Assembly: GCF_016587355.1 (NCBI RefSeq)
Contig: NZ_BNJF01000001.1
Span: forward strand, 2,802,501 to 2,866,500
DNA length: 64,000 nt
Source: Ktedonospora formicarum
Lineage (GTDB): Bacteria > Chloroflexota > Ktedonobacteria > Ktedonobacterales > Ktedonobacteraceae
Direction: 5' to 3'
Position numbers and translations under genes: made by a program. This document shows, piece by piece, positions 24,627 through 33,712 of this stretch (its first letter is position 1; every line of letters starts with the position of its first letter). Below the pieces are notes generated by a model. It was given only the letters and a program-made list of their open reading frames with translations, did not search any database and was not told the DNA's origin.

Positions 24627-25493
24627 TTAGAGTGCCTCAACGAAGCTTTTGATCTCTGAAGCTACAGCCTCAGGAGCATCGAAGGGAATTAGATGACCTG
24701 CATTGTGAATGACAGCCAGTTTGGAATGAGCAATCTCGCGATGCAAACGCTCAGCGATTTTGATAGGCATCTGTTGATCTTTCTCACCCCAGATGATGAG
24801 AACTGGCTTTTGGAAGACAGCCAGGTCGGTTGATACTGCGTTGGTGTAAGAGGGGATCAGCAGGCGAATGTGTTGATACAGCACCTCTTTGCCCACCTCG
24901 CTGTTCCAGGGCTCAATGTACTTATCGATGACATTGGCGAATTCTTTCACCTTCACAACACCACTTCCCAGGGTATTGCGCAGATCGTGAATAACCTCCT
25001 CAAGGGAAGCCTCTTTGGGAGCATCGAAATCCTGGCGCTTTGCCATTTCTGGCAGAGGCCAGTTTTCACTAAAGGCATGCAGGTAGGCAATTGTATCTAC
25101 CAGAACCAGAGCGGCAACCTGTTCATGATAAAGGCGTGTAGCAAGAATTTGAGCTACACCACCACCGACTCCGTGCCCAACCAGGATAATATTTTTGAGA
25201 TTCAGGTTCTTAAAGAGGAGCGCCAGTCCATCGGCCTGACCCCAGGTGGAGGTATCGGCGGGCCATGGATGATCGGAATTGCCGTAGCCGAGCATATCGA
25301 TAGCATATACTGCGCGCTTTAGCCCTACCAACTGTGGCATAACATTTTCCCAGGCGAAGGCACCAGCGGGAAGGTCATGTAGAAGGACAATAGCCCCATC
25401 GGAGCCATACTCGGCATTCTGTACAATATAGCTGTATTTATAGTGGATGGCGTTAGTTGTGCGCCGCTCCTGTGACGTACTGGTACTTGGCAT
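24627..25493 (-). CDS. alpha/beta-hydrolase-fold protein lacking the nucleophile
   Basis: A 288-residue protein of the alpha/beta hydrolase fold: oxyanion region VLLHDLPAGAFAWENV near residue 36, elbow LVGHGVGGG at 104-112, acid Asp239 (IIWGEKDQQMP) and base His267 (HNAGHLIPFDAPE). Where the family has Ser (esterases) or Asp (dehalogenases) at the elbow, residue 108 is Gly, coded GGA. The acid and base are intact and the frame is undamaged, so this is not a decaying gene in any obvious way. It may be a non-hydrolytic binding protein or use another nucleophile. It reads away from a cluster of dispersed repeats at 25518-25715. Confidence 0.85.
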   Translation of the reverse strand: MPSTSTSQERRTTNAIHYKYSYIVQNAEYGSDGAIVLLHDLPAGAFAWENVMPQLVGLKRAVYAIDMLGYGNSDHPWPADTSTWGQADGLALLFKNLNLKNIILVGHGVGGGVAQILATRLYHEQVAALVLVDTIAYLHAFSENWPLPEMAKRQDFDAPKEASLEEVIHDLRNTLGSGVVKVKEFANVIDKYIEPWNSEVGKEVLYQHIRLLIPSYTNAVSTDLAVFQKPVLIIWGEKDQQMPIKIAERLHREIAHSKLAVIHNAGHLIPFDAPEAVASEIKSFVEAL

Positions 25494-25517
25494 ACATCTT
25501 CTCTCTCTGATAAAGGT

Positions 25518-25580
25518 CTTATGCGAAAACCAACCCTCAATCGAGGGCTCAGCGCCGCTGGTTGCGGCTAGTGCGTACTC
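25518..25580. repeat. dispersed three-way-junction repeat, minus orientation
   Basis: Read on the minus strand it ends TTGGTTTTCGCATAAG, with hairpin 2 GCCGC-aacca-GCGGC and an extra CCCTC-gatt-GAGGG hairpin. First of three copies in the 320-base gap between the hydrolase gene and eno. Confidence 0.75.
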
Positions 25581-25583
25581 CTT

Positions 25584-25640
25584 GCACGAACATCTGAGCG
25601 CTTTGCGCTAGCTGCTGTTAAGGCGGCATTGATGTTCGTT
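25584..25640. repeat. dispersed three-way-junction repeat with variant outer stem
   Basis: Outer stem CGAACATC/GATGTTCG replaces the usual GAAAACC/GGTTTTC yet pairs perfectly; hairpin 1 is TGAGCGC-ttt-GCGCTA and hairpin 2 GCTGC/GCGGC with one G-T pair. Confidence 0.8.
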
Positions 25641-25649
25641 GTAACATAC

Positions 25650-25715
25650 GCGCTCAGATTTTCGGATAAGGAGCAAATAAGGTCTTCCGCGAAACTAACG
25701 CGGCTAGCGCGCTTA
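25650..25715. repeat. rearranged dispersed repeat fragments
   Basis: Contains GCGCTCAGATTTTCGGATAAGG (an end of the element with its core) and CCGCGAAACTAACGCGGCTAGCGCGC in pieces. Probably two overlapping partial copies. Confidence 0.5.
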
Positions 25716-25756
25716 GATGCCCCATATAATAGATGGGTATCTCGGAAACATGCGTC

Positions 25757-25782
25757 GTGAGGAGCCATTCTTGGCTCCTCAC
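25757..25782. terminator. hairpin beyond eno
   Basis: GTGAGGAGCC (25757-25766) pairs perfectly with GGCTCCTCAC (25773-25782), six-base loop, about 30 bases beyond the eno stop. Confidence 0.6.
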
Positions 25783-25813
25783 TTTCCGGGTTTCTATTTA
25801 TACTATAGCGCGC

Positions 25814-27175
<1,362 letters not shown>

Positions 27176-27180
27176 CTATT

Positions 27181-27272
27181 GGCAAGCTATTCATTCGCCT
27201 GAGCGCAGCCGCCTGAGATGCTCAGATGTCGCACAACACAAACCCAGCAGGAAGTGGAGCCATGTGGCGGCG
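27181..27272. repeat. 92-bp direct repeat, copy A
   Basis: Begins GGCAAGCTATTCATTCGCC and ends CCATGTGGCGGCG. It aligns without gaps to copy B at 27535-27626; by eye 77 of 92 positions match and 14 of 15 differences are transitions. It overlaps the left half of the dispersed element at 27191-27307. Confidence 0.8.
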
Positions 27273-27307
27273 AAGCTAGCCGCTGCTCAGGCGGCGTTGG
27301 CGAATGC
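27191..27307. repeat. long dispersed repeat upstream of eno
   Basis: CATTCGCC at the left end and GGCGAATG at the right end form the outer stem; inside, GCCGCCTGAG pairs with CTCAGGCGGC and GAAGCTAGCC holds the core. It is about twice the usual size because of a central insert. Confidence 0.65.
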
Positions 27308-27373
27308 TTTTTAGAGCAAGCGGCACCGACGCTCTTTTCGCATATGCTGTATGCTGGCGGTGCAATATCAAAT

Positions 27374-27454
27374 ACTCCTTACGCGAAAACCTGAGCGCAT
27401 TAGCGGCATTGTATCCTCGAATGAGAGATGGTTTCCGCTCAAAAGCTTAAGGAG
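27374..27454. repeat. diverged dispersed repeat
   Basis: Starts ACTCCTTACGCGAAAACCTG, continues AGCGCATTAGCGGCATTG and ends CTTAAGGAGT; CTCCTTA/TAAGGAG form the outer ends. The 558-base gap 27140-27697 holds only these repeats and a hairpin; no gene is supported. Confidence 0.6.
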
Positions 27455-27534
27455 TGGTAAAAACGCCAGTAGTGGACGTAATGTGTTACTCTACATTCTC
27501 GTCGTGGCTATTGTACATCGAAGTGGGGTTTATG

Positions 27535-27626
27535 GGCAAGCCATTCATTTGCCCGAGCGTGACCGCCCGAGATACTCAGATGCTATACAACACAAACTCA
27601 GCCGGAAGTGGAACCATGTGGCGGCG
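27535..27626. repeat. 92-bp direct repeat, copy B
   Basis: Begins GGCAAGCCATTCATTTGCCC and ends CCATGTGGCGGCG. Compared with copy A most changes are C to T or G to A and the reverse, in both directions. Confidence 0.8.
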
Positions 27627-27636
27627 TTTTTATAAC

Positions 27637-27675
27637 AAGCCATGCAGATGCCTGAAAAGATACTCTGCATGGCTT
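27637..27675. terminator. hairpin beyond hisC
   Basis: AAGCCATGCAGA (27637-27648) pairs with TCTGCATGGCTT (27664-27675). It lies 23 bases beyond the hisC stop on the minus strand. Confidence 0.65.
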
Positions 27676-27697
27676 GAGGGAGTATTACTCTAACTGG

Positions 27698-28807
27698 TTA
27701 AAGGAGTGTGTGTAGAGCTTTGTCGATATTATCGGTATGTTCAGGTTTGCCCACTGTTACACGAATGAAATTGCGCATAGCGGGCTGAGAGAAGTAGCGC
27801 AAGAGGATACCTTGTTTCTCAACTGCTGAGCGAATCTCATTCACTTTGACCTGGCTTTCGTCCACGCGAGTCAGAATAAAGTTGCCCTGAGATGGGAAGG
27901 GTGTAAAGAAGGAATAGCGTGAGAGCATCGCGAAGAGTCGCTCACGCTCTTCCACGATGCGTCGTACATCATTTAGAGTGTAATCAAGAGCTTTTAGCGT
28001 CTCGATAGCAGCGATATGCCCGGCGATATTGACCTCAAAGGGACACTGCGCGCGTCGCATGTAAGCCTGGATCCAATCGGGCATGAGGGCGTAACCGATA
28101 CGCAAACCCGCCAGCCCGGCCCACTTACTGAAAGTGCGCATCACGACCAGATTCTCATATTGCGGAACGAGGTGCGCGAAGCCGCGAGGTCTATCGGAGA
28201 ACTCGACATAGGCCTCATCCAGGATTACGATGCGCCCTGTATCGAGAAGTGTTAATATATCTTGCTCACTGATAGCGTTACCAGTGGGATTATTGGGTGA
28301 TGTAAGCACAATCAGCTTGGTCTGCGGGGTAAGTGCTGTTAGAACGGCATCGATGTCAACCTCGTAATTCTCTTTACGAGACACCTCCAGAACGTGAGCG
28401 CCACAGAAGCTAGTCACTGAAGTGTAGAGTGAGAAGGTAGGAGGGCAGCAGAGAACATTGTCACCCACAGAGAGAAAAAGATGCCAGAGAAGATTGATAA
28501 GTTCAGAGCTACCATGATGGACGACAATATGATGTTCCTCTACGCCGGCATAGGTTGCCAGGGCGGAACGCAAAGCGGCGGAATTAGCATCAGGATAATG
28601 GTTATAACTACTGAAATTGCTAAGAGCTTTTAAAACCGAAGGAGCGGGCTCATATGGGCTTTCATTGCTATTAAGTTTAATAATATCCCCGAGAGGAATG
28701 CCGGTACGGGCGCTAAAAGCCTCCAGCGATTCGCCTGGAGCATATTGATCCAGGCGATCCATCTCTGGGCGCACCGTCACTAGACGGGGAGAAGAGTATG
28801 TATACAT
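27698..28807 (-). CDS. hisC: histidinol-phosphate aminotransferase
   Basis: A 369-residue fold-type I PLP enzyme acting in histidine biosynthesis. Visible: substrate region IKLNSNESPYEP near residues 42-53, LTSPNNPTGNAI near 165, VILDEAYVEF near 195 and the PLP lysine in MRTFSKWAGLAGLRIGY near residue 230. These are the HisC-type signatures, though close relatives accept phenylalanine or other amino acids and the sequence alone does not exclude this. No other his gene is nearby. It lies 12 bases downstream of the gene at 28820 and is presumably co-transcribed with it. Confidence 0.88.
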   Translation of the reverse strand: MYTYSSPRLVTVRPEMDRLDQYAPGESLEAFSARTGIPLGDIIKLNSNESPYEPAPSVLKALSNFSSYNHYPDANSAALRSALATYAGVEEHHIVVHHGSSELINLLWHLFLSVGDNVLCCPPTFSLYTSVTSFCGAHVLEVSRKENYEVDIDAVLTALTPQTKLIVLTSPNNPTGNAISEQDILTLLDTGRIVILDEAYVEFSDRPRGFAHLVPQYENLVVMRTFSKWAGLAGLRIGYALMPDWIQAYMRRAQCPFEVNIAGHIAAIETLKALDYTLNDVRRIVEERERLFAMLSRYSFFTPFPSQGNFILTRVDESQVKVNEIRSAVEKQGILLRYFSQPAMRNFIRVTVGKPEHTDNIDKALHTLL

Positions 28808-28819
28808 GTCCTACTAGTC

Positions 28820-30022
28820 CTACTTCTGTGAATCGGCATCGACGAAGATTTGTGCGGGCTTACGAATAAGAGAATTACGTGGCGAAAAACTCCCCGTTGA
28901 CCCTGTAAGGTTGCCGCTATTGCCGCCACCGAAGGGGGAATTGAGCGGAGAGGACGTCGTTTGTCGTTGCATACTCTCCTGAGGAGTCTCAGCCGCTACT
29001 TCAATAGAAGGCCGCGTCATTTCCAACCCTTGGCGCAATGTCATCATATCACGCATAAAGCAAGCTACCGCTGACGCAGCTGATCCTTTTTCGCGTGACG
29101 AGTCAAAGCGGCGAGATGTGGATTCGCCTGCGGCCTGCGCGGCCTGGGCCATGGGATCGGACGTTTTAGCGGCATATACGTCCTGGAAAATATCATCCCA
29201 GTTGCTCCAGCGACCACGGAGGGGTTTCCATCCAAGCTGTCCATCACTAATTGTACGCCATTTTTCTTCCGTGAATTGAATCCAATCATCGATGAGGCGT
29301 GCATAGGAGGCCAACTGCTGGCGCAATTGCTCTTCCTCTTCGGAAGGGCCTTGTTGGAAGCCACGTGGAAGACCATCGGTGCTCTGTGTACTGACGTAAT
29401 TATTGTTGCCTAACGCGGGGTTCCCAAAACCATTGACACCTGTAAATGAGCCAGCGCCAGGGAAGAAGCCAGCAGCCGGAAAGCCCTGCCCATCTGTAGC
29501 TGGCTGCCCCATCTGTCCGTTGGGACCAGGAAGGCCAAGTGGTAACTCTGTACCTGCGGGTAGTTCGCCGAGGACCTGAATGCCACTTGCCCCAAGCATC
29601 GGACCCATGATAGCGGTTCCATCTTGGAGAAGCACACCTTCGGAGGGGAGGCCTCCAATAACAATCTCTTCATGCCCAACCGCATCCAGAATGCGCCATG
29701 CCAGGCGGGGATGTTTCATGGCCCACCAGAAGCGACGAACCAGGAAAGTCGAGGCAAAAGTAAAATTGACGACCAGCCAGACGATACCTCGTACTGCCAA
29801 CCAGTTAATGAGCGCTAGAATGACAATCATGTACCATGGGTCACGTTGTCCCGCTTCTTCTATGAAGGTTAATACAGCGGCGACCATCAAGCTTGGGTCG
29901 CGTAGTGGATTAATGAAATCCAGTAAGCGTTTTAGCCAGCTATTGCCTGTCCTCTCTTCCAATGTGCGCTCCTCTCGGTTCTGCCGCTGGTTCGACAGAG
30001 TGCTATTTCTGTGATACTTCAC
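28820..30022 (-). CDS. hypothetical membrane-associated protein with Gly/Pro-rich linker
   Basis: A 400-residue protein with no recognised family. Start appears to be GTG 30022 (product MKYHRNSTL); the ribosome site is weak. Residues about 42-95 contain one or two hydrophobic segments (SLMVAAVLTFI, WYMIVILALINWLAVRGIVWLVV). A low-complexity Gly/Pro/Asn/Gln region follows (about 150-230), then a charged helical domain (EEEEQLRQQLASYARLIDDW) with many Trp, and a Ser/Asn/Gly-rich tail. The layout suggests a membrane anchor with a soluble domain. It precedes hisC by 12 bases; a functional link to histidine synthesis is not evident. Confidence 0.7.
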   Translation of the reverse strand: MKYHRNSTLSNQRQNREERTLEERTGNSWLKRLLDFINPLRDPSLMVAAVLTFIEEAGQRDPWYMIVILALINWLAVRGIVWLVVNFTFASTFLVRRFWWAMKHPRLAWRILDAVGHEEIVIGGLPSEGVLLQDGTAIMGPMLGASGIQVLGELPAGTELPLGLPGPNGQMGQPATDGQGFPAAGFFPGAGSFTGVNGFGNPALGNNNYVSTQSTDGLPRGFQQGPSEEEEQLRQQLASYARLIDDWIQFTEEKWRTISDGQLGWKPLRGRWSNWDDIFQDVYAAKTSDPMAQAAQAAGESTSRRFDSSREKGSAASAVACFMRDMMTLRQGLEMTRPSIEVAAETPQESMQRQTTSSPLNSPFGGGNSGNLTGSTGSFSPRNSLIRKPAQIFVDADSQK

Positions 30023-31012
30023 TTGGTCTCATGCAGGGCAGATTCTAGCATGTGTCCTACATAACTGCAAGTTTTGTCTCGCAGGCAGGTAGTTATGGGT
30101 GATGTTGATGCATCTTCTACAGAGATAAACATGGCGCAGGGTCTATTTTTACCAGTGAAAATAGGGTACCCTTTGGGGTATTGTAACTGGTACCTGAATG
30201 TACTAGATGTGTTCGCTGACATTGCCTTATTGGTGGCTAACTTTGCTCAGGCACCTAAATGACATACAACAATAATGCCTGCTTTCACCTTTCTACAACG
30301 AGTTGAGAAGTAAGAATGGATGCCAGTCGGTACCATAGTACCTATTTAATCAGCGAAAGAAAGTTTGCAGGGCCTTCAGATTTATCCCTATCAAGCTTAT
30401 ATTCGCCCCGTTGGTGCTCAAAAGGAGGCGAAGCAACGGTAAAGCGGAGAGGCTCTAAAAAGATTAGCCCATTTCTTGTAATTGCTGAGTAATAGAGGTA
30501 GAAGTATGCTATTTAAGATAGGATTATTGCCTGTTTGTTTTTAGTTCTTAGTTCTATTTCGCGTCTACATCGATGGGGTTCCATCTTTTGCTGAGTCTTT
30601 CAAAACATCTGGTTCGTATCACTTGTGAAGGAACCATACGATGTTTCAAGAGAGTTGTAGATCCCCACTACATATTTACTCTAGTTCGTGAAGAGGCATG
30701 TGGAGCTGTTTTATGGTCGCTCACGTTGAATCATGCTGGTAATTCTGCTTCATTGTATGGTAACATTACACTTGGTGTCTTGCAGAATACTTTCTTGCTT
30801 TCTACGATTTGAAAACCCGAGTGTGTTAATGCTAGCCATGACAATCGCATTGGTTTTCATGTAAGCAGCCTGTTCGGTATGGCCACATGCACAGTATGTG
30901 CCGGGTGTACTCTTGAGATAAGAAGGGGAAAATTTCTTCTCACCTGGAAAATGCAATCGTAACGTGATCTTCCAGGCCACAACAGAACGCTTCTGTTAGA
31001 AAGGACAAACTC
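30023..31012. other. 990-base intergenic region before otsA
   Basis: No convincing gene: the open frames of 60-80 codons lack ribosome sites and resemble nothing known. A ribosome-site-like AAAAGGAGG at 30419-30427 leads to no start. It contains a diverged dispersed repeat (30803-30865). The region is AT-rich and divergent between 28820 (-) and otsA (+), so promoters for both probably lie here, but I cannot fix them. Confidence 0.5.
30803..30865. repeat. diverged dispersed repeat upstream of otsA
   Basis: GAAAACCCGAG, GCTAGCCATGACAATCGC and ATTGGTTTTCATGTAAG align with the family end to end; the core GCGC has become GTGT/TAAT, mostly by transitions. Confidence 0.65.
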
Positions 31013-32584
31013 ATGCCCACGCGGATGAAGACGGATGTCCATCTTCCGCAGTTGAAGCATGCGCGTCGTCTGATTATCGCTTCCAATCGTGGTCCCGTCG
31101 AGTTTCAACTAAGCCAGAATAACACGCTTAAAGCAAGGCGTGGTGCTGGTGGAATGGTAACGGCACTTATTGATGTCGGAAACCAGATGAACATGACCTG
31201 GGTGGCGATGACCATGACCGAAGGCGACCGCTTGGCCGCAAAGGAGATGGAGCAGCATGGAGGCGTTATGCCTTCACCTCTACGTGGTCAAAAGATGCAA
31301 TTGCACTATGTCTCCGTTCCTAAGGCAACCTATCGCAAGCATTACGATAAGATTAGTAACGAACTCCTCTGGTTTCTCCAACACTATATGTATGATCCCG
31401 TACAGAGTAATGTGCGTCAATTGCAAGACTCCTGGGAGAATGGATATTGTGAAGTCAATCAGGCTCTCGCCGATGCTGTCGTAGCTGAGATTGAGCGTGA
31501 GGATTCGTTGCCAGTAGTCATGCTGCATGACTATCACCTCTATCTGGTATCCTCGTTAATTCGTAAGGTTCACCCCTCCATTGTTATCCAGCAATTCATT
31601 CACATTCCCTGGCCGGATATTCGTTGTTGGCACTTTCTGCCGGGTAATATTGCTCAGGCTATCTATGCTGGCCTGGTAGGTAACGATATCATCGGTTTTC
31701 AGACGGAGCGTGACGCGCGTAACTTTTTGGAGGGCGCTCGCACCATTCTGGAAGGTGCCGTCGTAGACTTTGAAGAGGGAGCCCTCTGGTGGCAAGGTCA
31801 CCGCACGCAGGCCCGTGCGTATCCAATCTCGATCTCTGTGACCGAGGAACGCAATGTGGTGAAAAGCGCTGCTGGTAAACGTGCCGTTGAGGAGGTAAAA
31901 CCGTTACTCAACGAGTTTACGATTATGCGTACCGACCGCATTGAACCAACGAAGAATATATTGCGAGGTTTCCAGGCATATGATTATATGCTTGAAGAGC
32001 ATCCAGAACTCCTGGGACGGGTCAACTTCCTGGCTTACCTGGTTCCTTCACGCCAGTCCTTGCCAATCTATCGTCGGACGTCGTTGGAAGTGCAGGCCAT
32101 TATTGAGGAGATCAATCAGAAGTACAGTACCGATGCGTGGACTCCCATTCATGCCTTCTTTGGCAATGATCGGGTCCGTGCATTAGCCGCAATGCAGTTC
32201 TATGATGTTCTGCTAGTGAACCCCATTATTGATGGTATGAACCTGGTGGCCAAAGAGGGCCCCGTGGTGAATCAAAAGGATGGTGTTCTGGTTCTTTCGA
32301 GGACTGTTGGCGCGTTCCAGCAATTGGCAAAGGGTTCTGTTCCAACCTCCCCTACCGATGTTTTAGAAACATCGCAGGCTCTCTATAAGGCGCTGATGCT
32401 TCCACCAGAGGAACGTCACGCCAAGGCCATGTTTGCTACTCAGGCTGTGGAAAAAAATAACCTTACGGCCTGGCTTGCTAAGCAGATTGGCGATATCAAT
32501 GACCTCCTTGATCGCGCTGTAACCGGAAAAGGCGCAGACGAAGCCGAAGAAGCCACAACGGATGTGGTTGCCAATGTAGGTTAA
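31013..32584 (+). CDS. otsA: alpha,alpha-trehalose-phosphate synthase (GT20)
   Basis: A 523-residue glycosyltransferase joining a nucleotide-activated glucose and glucose-6-phosphate to trehalose-6-phosphate. GT20 features: N-terminal RLIIASNRGPVEF and GGMVTALIDV, HDYHLYLVSSLIRK with FIHIPWPD near residue 195, RTDRIEPTKNILRGFQAY near 305 and VNPIIDGMNLVAKEG near 405. AAAGGA lies eight bases before the ATG. The cognate phosphatase is convergent downstream rather than in an operon, with a dispersed repeat and a hairpin in between. The donor (UDP- or ADP-glucose) cannot be told. Confidence 0.93.
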   Translation: MPTRMKTDVHLPQLKHARRLIIASNRGPVEFQLSQNNTLKARRGAGGMVTALIDVGNQMNMTWVAMTMTEGDRLAAKEMEQHGGVMPSPLRGQKMQLHYVSVPKATYRKHYDKISNELLWFLQHYMYDPVQSNVRQLQDSWENGYCEVNQALADAVVAEIEREDSLPVVMLHDYHLYLVSSLIRKVHPSIVIQQFIHIPWPDIRCWHFLPGNIAQAIYAGLVGNDIIGFQTERDARNFLEGARTILEGAVVDFEEGALWWQGHRTQARAYPISISVTEERNVVKSAAGKRAVEEVKPLLNEFTIMRTDRIEPTKNILRGFQAYDYMLEEHPELLGRVNFLAYLVPSRQSLPIYRRTSLEVQAIIEEINQKYSTDAWTPIHAFFGNDRVRALAAMQFYDVLLVNPIIDGMNLVAKEGPVVNQKDGVLVLSRTVGAFQQLAKGSVPTSPTDVLETSQALYKALMLPPEERHAKAMFATQAVEKNNLTAWLAKQIGDINDLLDRAVTGKGADEAEEATTDVVANVG

Positions 32585-32588
32585 ACTT

Positions 32589-32650
32589 CTTATCCGGAAA
32601 CCAGAGCGCAACAGCGCTAGCCACAACAATGGTGTTTGTTTTCGTATAAG
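32589..32650. repeat. dispersed three-way-junction repeat between otsA and otsB
   Basis: CTTATCCGGAAACC at the left and GTTTTCGTATAAG at the right; hairpin 1 GAGCGC-aaca-GCGCTA, hairpin 2 CCAC-aacaat-GGTG. It begins four bases after the otsA stop. Confidence 0.82.
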
Positions 32651-32754
32651 AATTAACAGGCTCGCCTACTAGATGTTCCGCTTGAATTGCTTCTGTTGCG
32701 TTGCCAACAAGCAGGTTCCAGTACTCTAGAAATCGAGAATACTACAAGCAGTAC

Positions 32755-32789
32755 CTTCGGTGGACGCAATGGTTGCGTTCCCACCGAAG
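32755..32789. terminator. hairpin between convergent otsA and otsB
   Basis: CTTCGGTGG (32755-32763) pairs with CCACCGAAG (32781-32789), with inner ACGCAA/TTGCGT; on the plus strand TTTATTTTT follows within 12 bases. Confidence 0.7.
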
Positions 32790-32841
32790 AGCGGACCTTT
32801 ATTTTTCTTCTCTCCCTTCTATCCTTCAATTCTGAGATGCT

Positions 32842-33657
32842 TTATGCGTTGTTGTGCATGGTTGCCAGATAGCGATGAATTTCTTTGAGACGTTCAACCA
32901 TGCCATGAACCTCAAGCACGATTTCATCGGCGCGCTCCAGCAGTTCTGATGGCGTATCAGCATGCTGAACAACAATAGCGTGCCCTTCGATACCCTCCTG
33001 GCGCAACTGTGGTATCTCTCGTATAGCATAGAGGTCGGTGCGATCATCGCCCGCGAAGATAACCCCGCGTAGCTGCTTCCGCTGCACAAAGCGTCTGAGT
33101 GCTTCACCTTTGTTGACCTTAAGGGGCGCGAGGACCTCAACAACTAGCTTTCCCTCTCCCAGGAGCATGCCTTCCTGGCGCGCGGGCTCAGTTAGAAGAT
33201 CGAATAGGAGTTGGCGTGCTTTGATAGGGTCGGCGCTCTGACGATAGTGAATAGAACCACCAACGCTTTTGCGTTGTACGATAATACCGGGATCATCTTG
33301 TGTCTCGCGTTGCACGAGATCAAGCAGGCGTTGTCCGGGCTCAATGTAGGGTTGAGCCTCGGCGATGAGTTGAATGTGTTCAGGTCCCGCCGGTAAATCT
33401 TCGCTCCACTCTAGCCCATGTGTTCCTATGTATGCCATGCCTTTGAGATTGATAAGATCTGCGCCATCAGCGACGGCGCGTCCCGTCAGGATTGCGACCT
33501 CGGCATAGTGCTGGAGATCGGTAAGTAAGTCTGCTACTCCAGCATAGAGCCTGGCCTCGGAGGGGGTGGGGGCGATCTCGCTTAGAGTACCATCAAAGTC
33601 AAATACCAGTCCCAGTGGGCGTTGGGTCAGGACATGTTGGAGTTCTTTATTGAGCAT
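32842..33657 (-). CDS. otsB: trehalose-6-phosphate phosphatase
   Basis: A 271-residue HAD-superfamily phosphatase releasing trehalose from trehalose-6-phosphate. Motif I LVFDFDGTLSEIAPTP near residues 17-32 holds the nucleophile DxD; motif II is VAILTGR; the late GDDRTDLYAIRE near residue 215 holds motif IV acids; the substrate region GTHGLEWSEDL is typical of OtsB. Complete and of normal length. It is convergent with otsA, an unusual arrangement since the two are often adjacent in one direction. An IS element is inserted 55 bases upstream of its start, so its original promoter may have been displaced. Confidence 0.92.
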   Translation of the reverse strand: MLNKELQHVLTQRPLGLVFDFDGTLSEIAPTPSEARLYAGVADLLTDLQHYAEVAILTGRAVADGADLINLKGMAYIGTHGLEWSEDLPAGPEHIQLIAEAQPYIEPGQRLLDLVQRETQDDPGIIVQRKSVGGSIHYRQSADPIKARQLLFDLLTEPARQEGMLLGEGKLVVEVLAPLKVNKGEALRRFVQRKQLRGVIFAGDDRTDLYAIREIPQLRQEGIEGHAIVVQHADTPSELLERADEIVLEVHGMVERLKEIHRYLATMHNNA

Positions 33658-33712
33658 ATATTTCTCTTCCTGATGTGTTTATATCGCATAAAAACGGAGA
33701 GTAGAGTGTGAT

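Noticed and set aside
25494-25813. A CRISPR-like cluster of repeated hairpins
   Set aside because: The units are not identical, spacing is irregular and no cas gene is present; they belong to the dispersed palindromic family.
30573-30812. A 79-codon open frame before otsA
   Set aside because: No ribosome site, atypical composition, and it runs into a dispersed repeat.
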